From CAYZQH01 sp050300015 (GTDB lineage Bacteria; Pseudomonadota; Gammaproteobacteria; Pseudomonadales; Cellvibrionaceae): a stretch of DNA of 64,000 bases. The stretch spans positions 282,227 to 346,226 of the forward strand of contig JBNKWZ010000008.1 in the NCBI GenBank assembly GCA_050300015.1, read 5' to 3'. The translations under genes were made by a program, and so were the position numbers. How positions within the stretch are numbered: the stretch's first letter is position 1; each line of letters starts with the position of its first letter. The notes below the pieces were generated by a model, which was not told the DNA's origin, did not search any database, and worked only from the letters and a program-made list of their open reading frames with translations. Positions 1 through 8,931 of the stretch are shown here, piece by piece.

Positions 1-1
1 C

Positions 2-454
2 AATATGAGCAACCCCGGCATAAGCGGTTGGGGTGGCTGGTTGCCTTTTTGGAATACTGTAGTCCTTTTAAGCTCTAGTGTCACAGTGCACATTGCGCAT
101 GTGGCGTTAAAAAATAACAACAAAAAAGCCTTTAATATTTGGTTGGGCATTACCGTTCTGTGCGGCATTAGCTTTTTGTTTTTACAGGCTGAAGAATATA
201 TTCACGCCTACCACGAACTGGGGTTGACGTTAGAGTCCGGTATATATGGCACCACATTCTTTATGCTTACGGGTTTTCATGGTGCGCACGTGACCATGGG
301 CACCATCATGTTGTTGATTATGTTTTTACGCTCTACGTTTAAAGGGCACTTCAATCACCATGATTGCTTTGGCTTTGAAGCGGCCAGTTGGTACTGGCAT
401 TTTGTGGATGTGGTTTGGTTAGGCCTGTTTATCTTTGTTTACATTATGGCGTAA
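2..454 (+). CDS. coxC: Cytochrome c oxidase subunit III, C-terminal part (5' truncated by window edge)
   Basis: Only the last 150 codons are present; the reading frame is open at base 2 and its first ATG (base 5) is internal, so the gene begins upstream of the window. Subunit III is a membrane subunit of the proton-pumping aa3-type oxidase. Visible family marks are the hydrophobic segments, the conserved EEY-H stretch, the GFHGAHV motif and the typical C-terminal WHFVDVVWL. It leads a cluster of oxidase assembly genes downstream (SURF1, heme A synthase, farnesyltransferase, SCO), which fits subunit III. The end overlaps the convergent DUF2909 gene by 11 bases. Confidence 0.96.
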   Translation, partial: NMSNPGISGWGGWLPFWNTVVLLSSSVTVHIAHVALKNNNKKAFNIWLGITVLCGISFLFLQAEEYIHAYHELGLTLESGIYGTTFFMLTGFHGAHVTMGTIMLLIMFLRSTFKGHFNHHDCFGFEAASWYWHFVDVVWLGLFIFVYIMA

Positions 455-704
455 GGCTTGCGGGGGCTGCTGTGTGGTGGCCCCATGGCGCTTTGTTGCC
501 CAGTTGGCCACTGTGAATGCCATAGGCAATTAAAGCCAAAAGCGTTGCCGCGAGTGTTATGCGGGTACCCAAAGCATAAACCGTCCTTTTGGATTGCGGT
601 ACATTCATATCTTTCAGCATAAACACCAAGCCGCTGCTTAGACTCGCCAGCACGGCGATAAACAACACCACTATCGCTATTTTCAGTAACACGTTGATCC
701 TCAT
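444..704 (-). CDS. DUF2909 family twin-transmembrane protein
   Basis: An 86-residue protein with two predicted membrane helices, one at about residues 4-26 and one at about 45-65, and a short polar tail. Small twin-helix DUF2909 proteins are commonly encoded inside cytochrome c oxidase clusters next to SURF1; their function is not established. The start MRINVLLK at base 704 is preferred over an upstream ATG at 728, because it lies directly back to back with the SURF1 start at 705 and begins just before the first helix. It is the only minus-strand gene in the oxidase cluster. Confidence 0.8.
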   Translation of the reverse strand: MRINVLLKIAIVVLFIAVLASLSSGLVFMLKDMNVPQSKRTVYALGTRITLAATLLALIAYGIHSGQLGNKAPWGHHTAAPASLTP

Positions 705-1469
705 ATGACTTTGCCAAAAGCGCCCCAAGCTTCACTTCGCTTTCGCTGGGAGCTGAACTGGAAAGTCTGTCTGTTTTCGGTGATTTTCCTGCCAGTTCTT
801 TGTACCTTGGGTTTTTGGCAGTTGTCGCGTGCGGAACAAAAACATACCTTAGCGCAAACCCTGGAGGCCGAGCAAGCCAAACCCCCCATCCCTTTCACCC
901 TGTATCAGCGTGACGCCGAGTTACAAGGGACGAGTTATCGCCCGGTCGAGCTCACCGGCGCCTTTGCACCAGACCAATACTGGCTATTGGAAAACAAAAC
1001 TCATCAAGGTCGTATTGGCTATGAGGTGATCATGCCATTTCTGACACAGACTGGTCAGTGGGTGGTGATCAACCGTGGTTGGATACCCGGCACCGGCTAC
1101 CGCGATTTGTTACCGAGCGTGGATACCCCGTTAGACAAGCAAACCCTTTGGGGGTGGATGGTCAACCCCAGTCAGAACCGCCTTTTAGCCGGCGCTGTGG
1201 TGGCCAAAACGGGTTGGCCAAAACTCATGCTCGAGCCCGATTTTGATGCTTTTGAACAGGGTCTTGGGCAGTCTGTTTGGCCGCAGCTATTGCAAATTGC
1301 GCCAGAGAGTCCCGGGGCCTTCACAACCCATTGGCAACCCATCACAATGCCAGCCGAGAAACATCGTGGTTATGCCGTGCAATGGTTTAGTATGGCGTTC
1401 ATTTTGCTGGTCCTCACCTTAGTGGCCAACTCCAATATCGTGCAGTGGATACAACATCGCAATGACTGA
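705..1469 (+). CDS. SURF1 family cytochrome oxidase biogenesis protein
   Basis: A 254-residue protein with the SURF1 plan: an N-terminal membrane helix (about residues 20-40) ending in GFWQLSRAEQK, a periplasmic domain with YRPVELTG and VVINRGWIP, and a second helix near the C-terminus after the conserved YAVQWFSMA. SURF1 (Shy1) proteins help heme A insertion and assembly of subunit I of aa3-type oxidase. The stop overlaps the next gene by 8 bases, suggesting translational coupling. The start ATG abuts the divergent DUF2909 start, so promoter elements must lie inside that gene or further upstream. Confidence 0.93.
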   Translation: MTLPKAPQASLRFRWELNWKVCLFSVIFLPVLCTLGFWQLSRAEQKHTLAQTLEAEQAKPPIPFTLYQRDAELQGTSYRPVELTGAFAPDQYWLLENKTHQGRIGYEVIMPFLTQTGQWVVINRGWIPGTGYRDLLPSVDTPLDKQTLWGWMVNPSQNRLLAGAVVAKTGWPKLMLEPDFDAFEQGLGQSVWPQLLQIAPESPGAFTTHWQPITMPAEKHRGYAVQWFSMAFILLVLTLVANSNIVQWIQHRND

Positions 1470-2106
1470 AAGTAATACCAACTCGAATGCACCCACTTCA
1501 AACGCACCCGTGACCCCAAACGCTCTCAAAAAGAGCCGTTGGCACCTCTGGGCTATGTTGCTGGTGACCTTTGTGCCACTGATCGCCGCTTATGTGGCCT
1601 ATTACACCGGCTGGGGAGTGCCACAAACCACTGTGAATAATGGGGTGCTACTGGCGCCTGCGCTGGATACCAGACCGCTCTTGGCTGATGCCTCGGGCGA
1701 GCCGCTGGACCTATCTGACATCAAATGGCGTTTGTTGATCCCGATCACTGATTCGTGCAATGAGGCCTGTCTGCAAAACCTTTATGTAACCCGCCAAGTG
1801 CATGTGCGCCTGGGGGAGAAGGCCGAGCGCATTGAGCGGGTGGCTCTGGCAGTGGGCGATGAGGCCGAGGCCCAATTGGCTGCCATGAGTGCAGAGCACC
1901 CGCGCTTAAGAACTTTATCCATCCCGTCCTCGAGTTGGCAAAGTTGGTGGGCGGGTAAGCATGTGCCCGCGGCCCAGGAGGCCGAGCACTATTACTTTTT
2001 AGTGGACCCTCAGGGGTTCGCCATGTTGCTGTACAGCGAGGCTCATGAAGGCAATGCGCTGCTAAAAGACATTAAGCGCATTTTGCGTTACACGCCAGAA
2101 GCGTAA
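1462..2106 (+). CDS. Membrane-anchored CxxxC protein of the cytochrome oxidase cluster
   Basis: A 214-residue protein with an Asn/Thr/Pro-rich cytoplasmic start, one membrane helix at about residues 29-48 and a periplasmic domain. Residues 97-103 read DSCNEAC, a CxxxC pair (C99, C103) placed as in SCO copper proteins, followed by residues resembling a thioredoxin-like fold (KWRLLIPITDSC, then YYFLVDPQG near residue 180). Genes of this kind usually sit between SURF1 and heme A synthase and are annotated as hypothetical or oxidase-associated. A redox or copper-handling role in oxidase assembly is inference. It overlaps SURF1 by 8 bases. Confidence 0.75.
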   Translation: MTESNTNSNAPTSNAPVTPNALKKSRWHLWAMLLVTFVPLIAAYVAYYTGWGVPQTTVNNGVLLAPALDTRPLLADASGEPLDLSDIKWRLLIPITDSCNEACLQNLYVTRQVHVRLGEKAERIERVALAVGDEAEAQLAAMSAEHPRLRTLSIPSSSWQSWWAGKHVPAAQEAEHYYFLVDPQGFAMLLYSEAHEGNALLKDIKRILRYTPEA

Positions 2107-2158
2107 GTTCAAAATAATACAAGGCAAGCAGACTGAGAGATAGAGTAGGAGAGTAGGG

Positions 2159-3169
2159 GTGCAACAACGTTGGGTGTTTCGATTGGCCGTGGCCGCCACC
2201 ATTTTGGCAGTGGTGGTGGTGGTGTTAGGCGCTTTTACTCGGTTAGCGGATGCGGGCCTGGGCTGCCCGGATTGGCCGGGCTGTTACGGACACCTCACCT
2301 GGCCAGACACTCATGAAGAGGTGACCCAGGCACAAGCCCGATTCCCCGAGTCTCCAGTGGAGCATGATAAAACCTGGCCGGAAATGGTGCACCGCTATTT
2401 TGCGGGTACGCTGGGGCTATTGATTTTGGCCATTGCGATCCTCAGTATTCGCCTACAAAATCGCGCGTCACCGCCACCGCTTAAACTGCCCATTGCCTTG
2501 GTGATTATGGTGGTGGTGCAAGCGGCCTTTGGCATGTGGACAGTCACCTTAAAATTGTGGCCGCAGGTGGTCACTGCCCATTTGCTGGGTGGGTTCACCA
2601 CCCTAAGCCTGTTGTATCTGTTGGTGCAGCGCACTGGAGGATTCTGTTGGGCCCGCTCGTCGGTCCGTGGCTTGCGGCCATTGGCGCTTGTCGCTTTGGT
2701 CATGGTGGTGGCTCAAATTGCCTTGGGTGGCTGGACCAGCAGCAACTATGCGGCAGTGGCTTGTCCAGACCTCCCCACCTGTCACGGCCAGTGGTGGCCA
2801 ACGGCGGACTTTACCCAGGGGTTTAATATTTTCCAACATGTGGGTCCCAATTACTTAGGCGGGCTGTTGGATAATCACGCCAGAACGGCCATTCATTTAA
2901 GTCATCGCGTGGGTGCGTTTGTGGTGAGTGTCGTACTGGTGGGTCTGGCTTTCGCGCTCTTGCGCACCCGTTATGCGCCGGCCCAACGCTGGGCGGCGGT
3001 GTTGTTTGGTGTGTTGACCTTGCAGGTCGCGCTTGGGATCAGTAATGTGTGGTGGGCATTGCCGTTGCCGGTGGCAGTTGCGCACAACGCCGTGGGTGCA
3101 ATGTTATTGTTGGTGCTGGTGACGTTAAATCACCGCATTATCACGGCTGCAAAAAAAATAAAGAGGTAA
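2159..3169 (+). CDS. ctaA: Heme A synthase (COX15/CtaA)
   Basis: A 336-residue multi-pass membrane protein that oxidises the C8 methyl of heme O to give heme A for aa3-type oxidase. Hallmarks are the ARLAD-like RLADAGLGCPDWPGC near residue 30 with its conserved cysteines, heme-ligand histidine segments EMVHRYFAG, VTAHLLGG, IHLSHRVGA and VAHNAVGA, and about eight hydrophobic helices. The start is GTG, preceded by a purine-rich AGGAGAGTAGG; no ATG fits the N-terminus better. The next gene starts 2 bases after the stop. Confidence 0.95.
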   Translation: MQQRWVFRLAVAATILAVVVVVLGAFTRLADAGLGCPDWPGCYGHLTWPDTHEEVTQAQARFPESPVEHDKTWPEMVHRYFAGTLGLLILAIAILSIRLQNRASPPPLKLPIALVIMVVVQAAFGMWTVTLKLWPQVVTAHLLGGFTTLSLLYLLVQRTGGFCWARSSVRGLRPLALVALVMVVAQIALGGWTSSNYAAVACPDLPTCHGQWWPTADFTQGFNIFQHVGPNYLGGLLDNHARTAIHLSHRVGAFVVSVVLVGLAFALLRTRYAPAQRWAAVLFGVLTLQVALGISNVWWALPLPVAVAHNAVGAMLLLVLVTLNHRIITAAKKIKR

Positions 3170-3171
3170 CT

Positions 3172-4095
3172 ATGGTCGACTCAACTTTGGCGCAATCCCC
3201 CATTCAGGTAGCCTCGTGGCGGGATTATTACGAGTTGTGCAAACCCAATGTAGTCGCACTGATGATTTTAACGTCGGTGATCGGCATGCTATTGGCCACT
3301 CCCAGTATGGTGCCCTTGGATATTTTGGTGTTTGGTAACCTGGGAATTGCATTGTGTGCCGGCGCCGCCGCCGCGGTGAACCATCTGGTGGATCGTCATG
3401 TGGATACCAAAATGGCGCGTACTTTTAACCGCCCTGTGGCCAAAGGCCGAGTGAGCCCTACCAATGCCGTGATATTTGCCGGGGTGTTGGGTCTGGCGGG
3501 CATGCTGGTCCTCATGGTGTTTGTGAATGCGGTTACCGCCTGGTTAACCTTGGCCTCCCTGGTGGGGTATGCTTTTGTCTACACGTTATTTTTAAAGCGC
3601 GCCACACCGCAAAATATTGTGATTGGTGGCCTGGCGGGGGCTGCCCCACCCTTGTTGGGCTGGACTGCAGTCACCGGTGCGGTGGATGCTTATGGGTTAC
3701 TACTGGTGTTAATCATTTTTGCCTGGACGCCCCCACATTTTTGGGCGCTGGCGGTGCACCGTAAAGATGAATACGCGAAGGCGGACATCCCCATGTTGCC
3801 GGTTACCCATGGCGAACGCTACACCAAAATTCATATTGTTCTGTACACCGTGATTTTATTGGCCGTGAGTGTGTTGCCCTTTGCCGTGGGTATGCTCAAT
3901 GTGATTTACCTCGCCGGCGCAGTGATTTTAGGCCTGGTATTTTTGGGATATTCTCTAACCCTGTTGTGGTCTAAGGCGCCGAACATTGGCATGCAAACCT
4001 TTAAGTATTCGATTGTGTACCTGATGTTGCTGTTTGTGGTGATGTTGGTGGACCATTACACCCTACCGTTGTATCACCAGCCAGCGGGCTTCTAA
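3172..4095 (+). CDS. cyoE: Protoheme IX farnesyltransferase (heme O synthase)
   Basis: A 307-residue UbiA-superfamily membrane prenyltransferase that attaches farnesyl to heme B to make heme O, the substrate of the heme A synthase encoded just upstream. The first Asp-rich motif appears as NHLVDRHVDTKMARTFNRP and is followed by PVAKGRVSP; the second region is HRKDEYAKADIPMLPV. About nine hydrophobic helices follow each other through the chain. The ATG at 3172 with AAAGAGG upstream is chosen; an in-frame ATG at 3049 lies inside the preceding gene and encodes no family sequence. The length is normal. Confidence 0.96.
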   Translation: MVDSTLAQSPIQVASWRDYYELCKPNVVALMILTSVIGMLLATPSMVPLDILVFGNLGIALCAGAAAAVNHLVDRHVDTKMARTFNRPVAKGRVSPTNAVIFAGVLGLAGMLVLMVFVNAVTAWLTLASLVGYAFVYTLFLKRATPQNIVIGGLAGAAPPLLGWTAVTGAVDAYGLLLVLIIFAWTPPHFWALAVHRKDEYAKADIPMLPVTHGERYTKIHIVLYTVILLAVSVLPFAVGMLNVIYLAGAVILGLVFLGYSLTLLWSKAPNIGMQTFKYSIVYLMLLFVVMLVDHYTLPLYHQPAGF

Positions 4096-4134
4096 GCACG
4101 GTTTTTATCGATCTCAGCACTGGGAAACAACACA

Positions 4135-4785
4135 ATGGCCTTAACGGCAAAGCAAAAACGCGGGGTGACTCTCACCATTGCGGTCATGGTGACCATCATG
4201 GCGCTCTTTTTGGGTTTGGTGGTCAATAAACTGACCTCCCCGCGGATATTGTCTCATGCAGAGCTCGCGGCCAATGGCGCGATAGCCTTTGAAAAGCCTC
4301 GCATCATTAAACCCTTCGAACTGGTGGACCACACCGGCCAGCCCTTTACGCTTGAGACCCTAAAAGACCATTGGACCTTAGTGTTTTTCGGGTTTGCGAA
4401 CTGTCCAGATATTTGCCCTACCACATTGGCGCAGCTCTCTCGGGTGTACAAAACCTTGGATGCCGACATTCGCGATAATACCCAGGTATTAATGGTGACG
4501 GTCGACCCTGCGCGCGACACTCCCGAGGTGCTAAAGGACTACGTCACCTTTTTTAACCCCGAATTTACCGGGGTGACAGGGGAGTTTTTGGCTATTAAAC
4601 GCTTGGCAGACAACCTCAATGTGGCCTTTAACAAAGTGGTAATGGGCGATGATTACTCTGTGGATCACTCTGGAAATATCATTTTGATTAACCCCTATGG
4701 CCATTACGCGGGTTTCTTTCGCCCACCCTTTGAGCTTGCCCGTCTAAAGTTAACGTATCAATCCATCGTCAGTACTTTTGAGTAG
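4135..4785 (+). CDS. SCO1/SenC family copper chaperone
   Basis: A 216-residue protein with one N-terminal membrane helix (about residues 12-32) and a periplasmic thioredoxin-like domain. The copper site is complete: CPDIC with C90 and C94, and H178 in SVDHSGNI; the VTVDPARDTPEVL segment is also typical. SCO proteins deliver copper to the CuA centre of subunit II or reduce its cysteines. It is the last assembly gene of the oxidase cluster and lies 3 bases before the M23 peptidase gene. Confidence 0.95.
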   Translation: MALTAKQKRGVTLTIAVMVTIMALFLGLVVNKLTSPRILSHAELAANGAIAFEKPRIIKPFELVDHTGQPFTLETLKDHWTLVFFGFANCPDICPTTLAQLSRVYKTLDADIRDNTQVLMVTVDPARDTPEVLKDYVTFFNPEFTGVTGEFLAIKRLADNLNVAFNKVVMGDDYSVDHSGNIILINPYGHYAGFFRPPFELARLKLTYQSIVSTFE

Positions 4786-4788
4786 GCC

Positions 4789-5679
4789 ATGCATAAAAGC
4801 CTGTTGGTCGCAGGGGTTTTGTTTTATGCCTTGAGTGTCACTGTGGTGGCGCTTGCGGGGGAGGTCTATCGCTACCAAGATGAAAACGGCCGTTGGCGGT
4901 TTACGGACAAAAAACCGAATGCCCAGCATGAAACGGTGTCTTTTAAAGCGGCCGAGCAAGAGGAGGTGCCGAGCTTAGGCTACCGCCAAGAGCAGGGCCA
5001 GAATGTGGTGGTGGCCCGTAACCCTTGGTGGGGGCCGGTATTGTTTACGGTGTTGGATGGCGAGCAAATTGTGGCAGAGGATGTTGTGGCGGCCCAATCC
5101 GACGATGTGATTGAGGCCAAGAGCAAACCCTTGCTATGGCACCCTAAGCTGCACTATCGCTATCATCTGGGCGACCCTAGCGCTCAATTCGATGACAAGC
5201 CGCTCAGTGCACCGGTGGCGCCCGTGGGCAAATATTTGGTTACCCAGGGATTTAACGGCGCGTTTTCTCACAATAACCCAGCCAATGCCTATGCGGTAGA
5301 TATTGGTATGAATGTGGGTGATGACATCACTGCCGCGCGCGAGGGTACGGTGGTTTGGGTGAAAGACGACTATCATATGAGCGGCGTGAATGATTACTTT
5401 TTTGACAAGGCCAATGGTATTCGTATTTTGCACAGCGATGGGTCCTTTGGCTTGTATGCGCACATCCACCTGGGCAGTGCCAAGGTTAAACTCGGAGACA
5501 CGGTGACTGCGGGACAGGTAATTGCTCGTTGTGGCAGCACGGGGTTTTCCACTGGGCCGCATCTACACTTCGCTGTGCAAGTTAACAGTCGGCAGGGTTG
5601 GGTCACCGTACCCTTTACTTTTTTGCAGCAGGGTGTGCCGGTACAACCCAATAAAGACCAGTGGCTGAGGTCGAATTAG
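4789..5679 (+). CDS. M23 family (LytM-type) metallopeptidase with N-terminal DUF4124
   Basis: A 296-residue exported protein. Residues 1-23 form a signal peptide, residues 24-45 (EVYRYQDENGRWRFTD) match the DUF4124 pattern, and the C-terminal half is a LytM/M23 peptidase fold. Zinc-site residues are visible: H161 and D171 (SHNNPANAYAVDIG) and H258-L-H260, with H225/H227 in LYAHIH. All catalytic positions are present, so it is probably an active murein endopeptidase rather than a degenerate regulator. It starts 3 bases after sco and is probably cotranscribed with it. The target bond is unknown. Confidence 0.88.
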   Translation: MHKSLLVAGVLFYALSVTVVALAGEVYRYQDENGRWRFTDKKPNAQHETVSFKAAEQEEVPSLGYRQEQGQNVVVARNPWWGPVLFTVLDGEQIVAEDVVAAQSDDVIEAKSKPLLWHPKLHYRYHLGDPSAQFDDKPLSAPVAPVGKYLVTQGFNGAFSHNNPANAYAVDIGMNVGDDITAAREGTVVWVKDDYHMSGVNDYFFDKANGIRILHSDGSFGLYAHIHLGSAKVKLGDTVTAGQVIARCGSTGFSTGPHLHFAVQVNSRQGWVTVPFTFLQQGVPVQPNKDQWLRSN

Positions 5680-5830
5680 ATGGTTTGCGCCTAAGAACGC
5701 ACCATTTACTGTGAAGGCGTCAACAGCTTTTGAACGCCAAGCTAGGGAAGGCTTGGCTGCAGCGCCTATAATTCATGTTTAGACGTGTCGCGGGATTCCG
5801 CGAAGATCAAAGAGTTAGAGAGAATAACGT

Positions 5831-7339
5831 ATGCATAACGGCAGAAGTTTAAAAGCCTGGTTGGTGTGGGGAATCATGGGCGCCGTGGCTGCCAACCTGA
5901 TGGGTTGTGAAAGCGATGTGAAGGTCAGTGTCATCAACCCTGAGGCCCAAGATCGCGGCCCGCGTGACTCCGCTGCGATTGCCAGTGGTGAAGTATTGTA
6001 CAACCAGGTTGGGAATGACTGTATGACCTGTCATGGCGTGGACGGTCGGTCCACGTTGTTTTCAGAGGTCATTAACCCTTCCAATCGTTGGTCCTACGAC
6101 GAACTGGTGGTGATTATTGATACCACTATGCCGGACGGTGACCCAGCGGCCTGTACAGGCGACTGCGCTGATCATATCGCCCAGTATATGATGGAGGCTT
6201 TTTACGACGAAGGGGGTGCTGGGTCTCCTTCCAGTTCCTCAAGCAGCTCCAGTACATCATCCACTAGCAGTTCATCGAGCGCTTCTTCTAGTAGTAGCAG
6301 TAGCAGCTCTTCTAGCAGCTCAAGCAGCAGTAGTTCATCCGGCATGAGCAGCAATTCATCGAGTAGCAGCTCCAGTAGTACCAGTTCAACGAGCTCGTCT
6401 TCGGGCCTGAGCAGCACGTCGTCTAGCAGTTCGAGCTCCAGCACTTCGTCTTCCTCCAGTAGTACTAGCTCTTCAAGTTCGAGTACTTCGTCGAGCAGTA
6501 GCTCTACATCTTCCAGTTCCAGTAGTTCTTCCTCGAGCAGTTCTTCGTCTGGTGGAAATGGCGGCAGCCCGGCAGATCCAGCGGCCATTGCCAGCGGGCA
6601 AAATTATTATGAAAACGGCGGATTTAGTTGTGCCACCTGTCACGATGCTGGCGGCGTTGCAGGGGTTCGAAACCCACCGCTCGGCGGTTTGGCTGGCACG
6701 GATATGCCCATCAGTCCTTCCAATCGCTTTACCTATTCAGAGTTGGTGACGATGATTGAAGACACCATGCCGACTACCAATCCGAGCGCCTGCGCTGGTG
6801 AGTGTGCCGATCATATTGCCCAATATATGCTCGACGCCTTCTGGGATGACACCTTAGGCGCCAAACCCGTCAGCGGCGCCAGTGCAGGCCATGAGGCCTT
6901 TACCGTGGTGGCCAATGGGGATATCGAATCGGGTGTGACCCCTTGGTATGCCTTCGGTGACACCAACCCAGCCGTGGCGCAATCCACTGCGCAGGTGCAC
7001 GCGGGACTGCACAGTCTTATGGTCTATGACCGAGGAGCTGCAACCGATGGCGCAGGCCAGGCACTGAGTGGATTGGTGGCTGGTCAAACCTACCAAATCA
7101 CGGTTTGGGTACGCTTAAACTCCGGTGATGATACGGTAACTCTACGGGCCATTATTATCGACGATGCCCCGCGTGTTATTGACTTGGCGGCGGCTACTGT
7201 GAGTGATGATGGCTGGACAGCCATTACTGGAACCTACCAGCATTCTCCGCAGGGAGAGGCAGATGTTTCTGTGGTGCTGGACGGACCGGCAGAGGGTGCC
7301 ATTTTCTATGTGGATGATCTTTCGGTCGTCACTGAATAG
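5831..7339 (+). CDS. Lipoprotein with two cytochrome c domains, polyserine linker and carbohydrate-binding-like domain
   Basis: A 502-residue protein. It begins with a lipoprotein signal whose lipobox is LMGC (C26). A first small class I cytochrome domain has CMTCH at residues 64-68. A linker of nearly pure serine with scattered threonine covers roughly residues 133-242. A second cytochrome domain has CATCH at 267-271. The last 150 residues form a beta-rich domain (VVANGDIESGV..., ending FYVDDLSVV) resembling CBM4/9/22-type carbohydrate-binding modules. Polyserine linkers are a known trait of Saccharophagus/Cellvibrio/Teredinibacter secreted enzymes. An envelope electron carrier bound to polysaccharide, perhaps feeding a redox enzyme such as an LPMO, is inference. 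A clear terminator follows. Confidence 0.82.
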   Translation: MHNGRSLKAWLVWGIMGAVAANLMGCESDVKVSVINPEAQDRGPRDSAAIASGEVLYNQVGNDCMTCHGVDGRSTLFSEVINPSNRWSYDELVVIIDTTMPDGDPAACTGDCADHIAQYMMEAFYDEGGAGSPSSSSSSSSTSSTSSSSSASSSSSSSSSSSSSSSSSSSGMSSNSSSSSSSSTSSTSSSSGLSSTSSSSSSSSTSSSSSSTSSSSSSTSSSSSSTSSSSSSSSSSSSSSGGNGGSPADPAAIASGQNYYENGGFSCATCHDAGGVAGVRNPPLGGLAGTDMPISPSNRFTYSELVTMIEDTMPTTNPSACAGECADHIAQYMLDAFWDDTLGAKPVSGASAGHEAFTVVANGDIESGVTPWYAFGDTNPAVAQSTAQVHAGLHSLMVYDRGAATDGAGQALSGLVAGQTYQITVWVRLNSGDDTVTLRAIIIDDAPRVIDLAAATVSDDGWTAITGTYQHSPQGEADVSVVLDGPAEGAIFYVDDLSVVTE

Positions 7340-7364
7340 AGCCATATTGAATAAGCAGTCAAAG

Positions 7365-7385
7365 GCAGCCTTCGGGCTGCTTTTT
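7365..7385 (+). terminator. Rho-independent terminator after the cytochrome lipoprotein gene
   Basis: A perfect 6-bp stem GCAGCC / GGCTGC closes a TTCG tetraloop and is followed at once by TTTTT. It lies 25 bases after the lipoprotein stop and just before the aldo/keto reductase gene. Confidence 0.88.
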
Positions 7386-7399
7386 GGTATGGGAGCTTT

Positions 7400-8299
7400 A
7401 TGTTGCAAACCAATCCAATTTGTGAAAACGGGCCCGCGGTTTCGCCGCTGGTGGCTGGGTTTTGGCGACTGCAACATTGGCAAAAGACCACCGCAGAATT
7501 AGATGCCTATGTCCAGCAATTGTTGGAGCTGGGTGTTACCACGATGGATCATGCTTGGGTTTATCGCAGTGAGGCACCCTTTGGCCAAATGCTGAAGGCC
7601 AACCCGGCGCTTCGCAATCAAATGCAGATTGTCACAAAGTGCAGTATTCGCCCGTTGGGCTTTGGCCCGCTTGGCGCACAATCTACCAATCACTACGATG
7701 CCAGTGCGGCCTACATTACGGCATCCGTGGAGGATTCCTTAAGCGCACTGCACACGGATTACGTGGATGTGTTGTTACTGCATCGCCCCGACTATTTGAT
7801 GGACGTGCATGAGGTGGCAAAATCGTTTGGGCAGCTCAAAGCCGCGGGTAAAGTGCGTTATTTTGGCGTATCCAATTTCAGCACTGCACAACTGTCTGAG
7901 CTGAGCCAGGTGTGGCCAGAGTTGGTGACCCAGCAAGTGGAGTTTTCACCCGTGAATATGGGGCATTTGGATTCTGGGGTGTTCAACCAGTGCCGCGAGC
8001 TCGGCATTCGTCCGATGCTTTGGTCTTGTTTGGCCGGTGGGCAATTGTTCGATCCACAAAACGATAGATGCTGTCGTATTCAAAGGGCCTTAAATCAAGT
8101 GGCAGAACAAACGGGCGCCACCAGTCTTGATGCCGTGGTCTTTGCCTGGGTGTCGGCATTGCCATGTAAGCCCTTGCCCATTGTGGGGACTCAACGCATT
8201 GCGCGTGTTAAAACTGCAATAGAGGGCTTGCATTTAGCGCTGACCAGAGAGCAGTGGTATCGCATTTGGGAGGCGTCCAACGGCGCTTCGGTACCTTAG
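7400..8299 (+). CDS. Aldo/keto reductase family oxidoreductase
   Basis: A 299-residue TIM-barrel NADPH-dependent oxidoreductase of the YdhF-like group. Catalytic tetrad candidates are visible in order: Asp and Tyr in TTMDHAWVY, Lys in IVTKCS, and His in LLLHRPD. The VRYFGVSNF segment and the C-terminal IVGTQRIARV cofactor phosphate site are typical. The ATG at 7400 has GGAG nine bases upstream. The terminator in front makes it a separate transcription unit. The substrate cannot be told. Confidence 0.92.
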   Translation: MLQTNPICENGPAVSPLVAGFWRLQHWQKTTAELDAYVQQLLELGVTTMDHAWVYRSEAPFGQMLKANPALRNQMQIVTKCSIRPLGFGPLGAQSTNHYDASAAYITASVEDSLSALHTDYVDVLLLHRPDYLMDVHEVAKSFGQLKAAGKVRYFGVSNFSTAQLSELSQVWPELVTQQVEFSPVNMGHLDSGVFNQCRELGIRPMLWSCLAGGQLFDPQNDRCCRIQRALNQVAEQTGATSLDAVVFAWVSALPCKPLPIVGTQRIARVKTAIEGLHLALTREQWYRIWEASNGASVP

Positions 8300-8931
8300 C
8301 CATCGGGGTGTAAAGGAGCAATGAGCGTACGTGCCTATAACAACCGGAGCGCCTTTCTCACATTTCAATAAACGGGATGTTGATTGTCGCCTGTTGATCG
8401 TCGAGCGCGGTTCTTGCTCATCCATTTTAAAGTCGCCTTGCACTGTTTGCCTAAGGTTTCACGTCATAAGGGTTATGCGAGATATCATGGTAGGTACCTT
8501 GTTACAGAGATTCATAAAGCTTGAAGGTTGCTCACAAATATCAACGTAAAAAGTATTTTTGTGAAGTTAGATGAAAAATATTAGAAAGAGTTGGCATTAA
8601 TCTCGCGCGGATTGGGTCAAGCTACTTGCGTGGTAGGCTCGCTGTTGCGTGGCATGACCATTCAAATTGATTGGGCATTTTTGCCCAGAGTTTAGAGGTA
8701 GCGCACGGAAGCACCTGTATAACGATTTTGAATAAAGGTGCGGCTTTTAATTTAACGAAGGTGCCTGGTGCTTCACTTCGCCCCAAGGTATTTCTGGTTA
8801 AAATTTTGATCCTGTATTCGCGGTGCGCGGCTGCGAATACCTCTATAGCGCCTGTATTTGGTTCACAATCGTTATTCCCAAAAATAAGCAGTGACCACAC
8901 TGCAATGATAAAAAGTAAGTGAGGGTGTGGC
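8300..8931. other. Intergenic region without a convincing gene
   Basis: 632 bases between the aldo/keto reductase and the helical hypothetical protein. No reading frame has both a plausible ribosome site and a protein-like composition. Two hairpins stand out: TTGGGCA-TTT-TTGCCCA near 8665-8682, and GTATTCGC (8814-8821) pairing with GCGAATAC (8833-8840). The latter may lie in the leader of the next gene. Confidence 0.5.

Noticed and set aside
6202..6588. Long minus-strand frame rich in Leu and Glu opposite the polyserine linker
   Set aside because: It is the antisense of Ser-codon repeats, which gives Leu/Glu/Asp by necessity.
8321..8371. Sixteen-codon ORF MSVRAYNN... after AAGGAG
   Set aside because: Spacing between AAGGAG and ATG is only two bases, the peptide is very short and no regulatory context was found.
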